Origin: Fragum whitleyi | Taxonomy: Eukaryota; Mollusca; Bivalvia; Cardiida; Cardiidae | DNA length: 64,000 bases | Reading direction: 5' to 3' | Assembly (NCBI GenBank): GCA_948146395.1 | Contig: OX411557.1 | Location: 33,272,077-33,336,076, forward strand | Part shown: positions 34,050-64,000 of the stretch, piece by piece | Layout of the letters: each line of letters begins with the position of its first letter | Position numbering within the stretch: the first letter of the stretch is position 1 | Translations under genes and position numbers: made by a program | Notes under the pieces: model-generated | The model's database searches: none | What the model was told of the DNA's origin: nothing | The model's input: the letters and a program-made list of their open reading frames with translations, nothing else

Positions 34050-35585
34050 CTGCAATTCAAGATATTCTTTCAAAGCATATACCTTACAAAGAAAAAAAAA
34101 ACGTGTAAAGAGGCAATTTCAACCAAAGTGGTTCAACGACGATATAAAGAATGCAATGTTAATGAGAAATAAACCTAAACAATCGGCCGACTTGAGTTCG
34201 TATAAGATTTGGAGAAATAAAGTTACTTCAAATATTAGAAAAAGCAAAAAATACCTTTTTTAACAGTGCAATAAAAGATAAATCAAATCCAAAAGCTATA
34301 TGGCAAAACATGAGAGCTTTAACAGAAACGGATGTAAATGAAAATCAATTGCCTTCTAAGTTATGCCTTAACTTTTTTGAAGTCGAGGGCATCATCAATA
34401 TAGTCGAAGCATTGAATAAATATTTTGTTAACATATCTTATATTATTGACAAGCTTCCGCTAGAAATGGAATATGTAAAAAATCTGGAAAATCATCTTGA
34501 TCATAATCTATCGAATCATTATTTTGATATAAAATCAACATCTGCTTTTGAAGTAAAACAAATCATAGAAAGATTAGATGAGAGTAAATCAACTGGACTT
34601 GATGGGATATGACCAAAAATATTAACAATATGCAAAGATTTTATTTCACAACCAATAGCGGGCATGATAAACACTTGTATTTCCAGAGGTATTTTCCCAC
34701 ATGAGTTGAAAAAGCTAGTGTTACACCATTATTCAAGGGTGGTAATATAAATGACCCTAACAACTATCGACCAATTTCAATCTTGCCAATACTGTCAAAG
34801 GTTTTTGAAAAACATATTGCATCACAGCTGAAGACTTATTTAAAAAAAGACAAATGTTTTATTTGCAAACTTATCTGGTTTTAGAGACAACCATTCTTGT
34901 CAAACATCTCTAATTCGATTGGTTGATTCTTGGTTATCTAATCTAGATCAGGGTAGTTTAATTGTAATTGTGTTCATTGACTTCAGAAAGGCATTTGATC
35001 TTGTTGGTCACGAAATTCTCCTTTTGAAACTAAAACTTCGCCATTTTACTCCTAAAACATGTAAGCTGTTTCAGTCTTATTTAAGCGGAAGACAACAGGC
35101 AGTCAAAGACGGTAGCACCTTGTCAGATATGAAGCATGTTATATCAGGTGTACCCAAAGGATCTATACTTCGATCAAACTTGTTTTCTAATCTATGTTAA
35201 TGACCTTCCACTCTGTTTGTCATCACTGAGCCTTGATATGTTCGCCGATGATGCAACTCTCCACAAGTCCGGCTCTTCAGTTGTAAACATCAACAAAGCT
35301 TTGAAAAAAAAGACCTTATAAGAGTTGAAGAGTGGTGTAAACATAACAACATGATTTTGAATCCTACCAAAACAAATTGCATGCTTTTAGGTTCCAACCA
35401 TAAGCTATATAAGACATTCACCGAATTTAAACAAATTGCATGCTTTTAGGTTCCAACCATAAGCTATATAAGACATTCACCGGATTTAAATTTACAAATA
35501 CAACATGAAAGATCGAAAATGTTACTTTACAAAAACTTTTAGGAGTGCACATTGACAACCCATTGTGTTGGCAAACTCAATGAAT
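34050..35585 (+). pseudogene. LINE reverse transcriptase remnant
   Basis: Pieces of a LINE RT lie in order but in shifting frames: FQPKWFNDDIKNAM near 34120, the frame 34310-34612 ending DESKSTGLDGI and a stop, NYRPISILPILSKVFEKHI near 34765, IVFIDFRKAFDLVGHEIL in 34919-35200, and DMFADDATLH (35136-35321) with the catalytic FADD. It ends near LLGVHIDN at about 35560. At 35374-35490 a segment of about 57 bases containing TGCATGCTTTTAGGTTCCAA is duplicated in tandem. The amino acid sequence differs clearly from the LINE at 5228-8493, so it is another family. Confidence 0.9.
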
Positions 35586-37725
35586 TTTATGTCAATAAAA
35601 CGATATGTGTTAGTGTGGATGACTGAGGAGCGGGGCATTAATCGTCAGCCAACCAAAAGGGTTCAACTCGTCATATAACCTATCTACTTATCGTTCGGAG
35701 AAAATTTTGACCAATGGATTTGATAACTTTGGTCAGTCTATTCTTTGATTACGATTAGTCAAAATGAATTAAGATTGATCCACATTTTTGTGTAATAGTT
35801 TTTCGATTCATGAGAAATATGCATAAAAATTTAAACAATTTTCACATTTTGTTGAGTTTTGTGATTTGGACAAATTGACTACACATCGGATGTTTTTGCT
35901 TAATTAAATTCTTTTTGGAGAGTAAATTAAAACGGTGTTATTGTTTGTGCAAGTATTTGAAAACATGCGGTATATGATATGTGTCCATTGGTTTGAAGGA
36001 CAATTTCCATTTTGTCGAGGAATTATCTTATTGTTGCCTAGTGCAAATATTATGCGAGAATTAGACTTTATATTTGAAAACCTTAAATCATCGAACTGAC
36101 GAAAACGAATAATGACAGACTTGTGGACCTTTATTCGGCTGCTTATTAGACTGTTGGACATATAAATCAGTTGTGTAGTAGGCTTTAACAAATTACAGCT
36201 TACCGAAGACACAAAAAGTTGTTGCATTTTTAGACAAGAGACAGTCGGACACATTTGAAAGTAAACATTCGAGTTGCTTTTTTGTAGATGAATTACTGCA
36301 TCGAGTCAATTTAAATAAGGCTAAATCTTTTTTATGAGGTATAGAACATTAATGAATGTAACATTATTGTTACACCTTCCAATCTACGGTGGTTTCGTAC
36401 AATTTGATCTACTGTCTAGGAAAAAAAACCAACATAATAACAAGCACGTTAGATTATCTAATTACGACTCTATTTAATCCAAACGAGAGCAAACTTCAAT
36501 GAGCAAACATCGTGCATAGTATTTCACAGTATCCATCTTGATGAATTCGAGCATAGATTTTTCTTCAAAAAGGGAAAGAGGTCAGCACGACGTTAATTGT
36601 TTCAATTGTTTTGACTAACGACGTTGAAAACGCGGCCTGGTGAACCCTTAAATTAAGCGACTTTTCTTTGATCGAGAAAAATAAGACGTTTGCTCCTAGC
36701 CACTGATTTAAAACCACGGTTTATGTTGTACCAGCGCTCCATTCAACGGTTTATGAATTAAATAACTTTCTACTACCGTTGAAATAAAATTTTCGTCTTT
36801 GACAGTGACGCGCAAGTCTAAGTCCCCAATCAGGGGTTTGACTCAAAGGAAGATAGATAGATAGATAGATAAAATGCTCTATGTTGTATGGGAGTTATTG
36901 TTGGTGGTAACTTTCTATTGACGCTGAGTATATATTTACCTGAGATATGCCATTTTTACAATACCCTCTTTCCCCCATCCGTCCATAACGTACATGAACT
37001 TTCCTCTTCTTCTCATTTCTACAGCAAAAAAATATTTTTAATGTTTATATTATTCAGTGATTAACAAAGGAACTCTGATTTAGGTTTATTCGTCATTTAT
37101 CCTGAACAAATCAGCGGGGGTATACAGAAGGCCAGTCCCCACGGGGCTACAGGCTACATAAAAACTATAAAGATTTTAATTAAAAACTACAAAAATTTAG
37201 GGTTTTCTCTTGGGGGGGGGGGCAAAAATACAAAAACATCCAAACCGTTTTATCTTTTATGAACCGCTTTAATGGGAAATAAGATTTTATAATTTGGAAA
37301 AATTTAGAAAACAAAACAAAACAATCTTTTAACAAACTTAACAAACTTGTCAAAATTGAGCAAGTACAACATCAGCAAAATGGCTGATGGTACTCCAGTA
37401 CCCCAGAGGGAAGTCTAGAGAGGAAGGAAGGAAGGTACTGAAGTACCGACTATCATTCCTAGGACCGAATAAGTAATCAATTAATCATAATAATTCACAA
37501 GAATAAATACTGACGGTTTGATTCCAATCTAAGGACAAGCGAGATTAAGACAACTATTGAAGTAGACTTTTGAGCGAATTCTCCCGGTAAAAGAAAAATA
37601 TCTAATAAGAGTCAATGGTTTTAAATGTTGTGAGATAAAGTTGAATGTACTAGGGTAAAAATTCATTATGAATTTTGGTCGCACACGAACTTTACCTCGA
37701 AAACGACCTTCACATTGAAGACAAA
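35586..37725. other. Unassigned; probable PCCA upstream region at the right end
   Basis: No gene. A (GATA)n run lies at 36849-36872, a poly-G run at 37213-37222 and GGAAGGAAGGAAGG at 37421-37434. The last 100 bases before 37726 would be the 5' UTR/promoter if the PCCA first exon is right. I see no TATA box at a convincing distance. Confidence 0.5.

Positions 37726-64000
<26,275 letters not shown>

Noticed and set aside
35904..36254. 116-codon frame on the - strand
   Set aside because: No recognisable motif and no support from context.

Overview
This window is a stretch of a repeat-dense animal nuclear genome. The best fit is a mollusc, probably a clam-type (heterodont) bivalve. The reasons are a spliced animal-type gene, tRNA-headed SINEs with short tetranucleotide tails, several LINE remnants, a Ty3/Gypsy element and many short TTAA- or TA-flanked non-autonomous transposons of the kind I associate with bivalve genomes. 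The taxonomic call is an inference; no ribosomal or mitochondrial marker is present. || Host gene: the only host gene I can support firmly is the 5' part of propionyl-CoA carboxylase alpha subunit (PCCA) on the + strand. Exons 2 to 8 (49719-62973) are certain, with good splice sites and consistent phases. A candidate first exon with a mitochondrial presequence lies at 37726-37803. Together they make 270 codons in one frame and end inside the biotin carboxylase domain, so the gene continues beyond the window. || Layout: 1-9 kb holds SINEs, short MITEs and a 5'-truncated LINE (5228-8493, - strand) with an intact reverse transcriptase frame. 9-13.3 kb holds a 25-bp minisatellite, a hAT-type element with two nested MITEs, a duplicated exon-like segment and a 78-bp minisatellite. 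13.5-21.6 kb is a cluster of four different diverged tandem arrays (units about 265, 85-100/185, 213 and 102 bp). 22.7-25.0 kb is a composite element built of GC-rich palindromes. 25-36 kb holds MITEs, LINE tails, a dead Tc1-type transposase and a dead LINE. 37.7-64 kb is PCCA, whose introns are filled with transposons: an antisense Gypsy element with a 1352-codon open frame, a pogo-like element split by two other insertions, four copies of one Helitron/Helentron-like family and one copy of a second, two same-length piggyBac-type MITEs and a 1.3-kb TTAA foldback element. || Most interesting: (1) two dispersed families (about 1-1.9 kb and 0.2-0.3 kb) share one architecture: a 5' hairpin, a GTCC-type simple repeat, subterminal inverted repeats, a 3' hairpin and a common CTCTTGTT end. 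In the first family the 3' hairpin shows compensatory base changes between copies, while the internal satellites differ completely. (2) The Gypsy frame is uninterrupted although its RT and RNase H catalytic residues are missing and integrase is absent. (3) A hairpin module is shared by a dispersed MITE and a tandem array. (4) An almost perfect 69-nt hairpin sits in PCCA intron 3. Most of the rest reads as ordinary decay of repeats.
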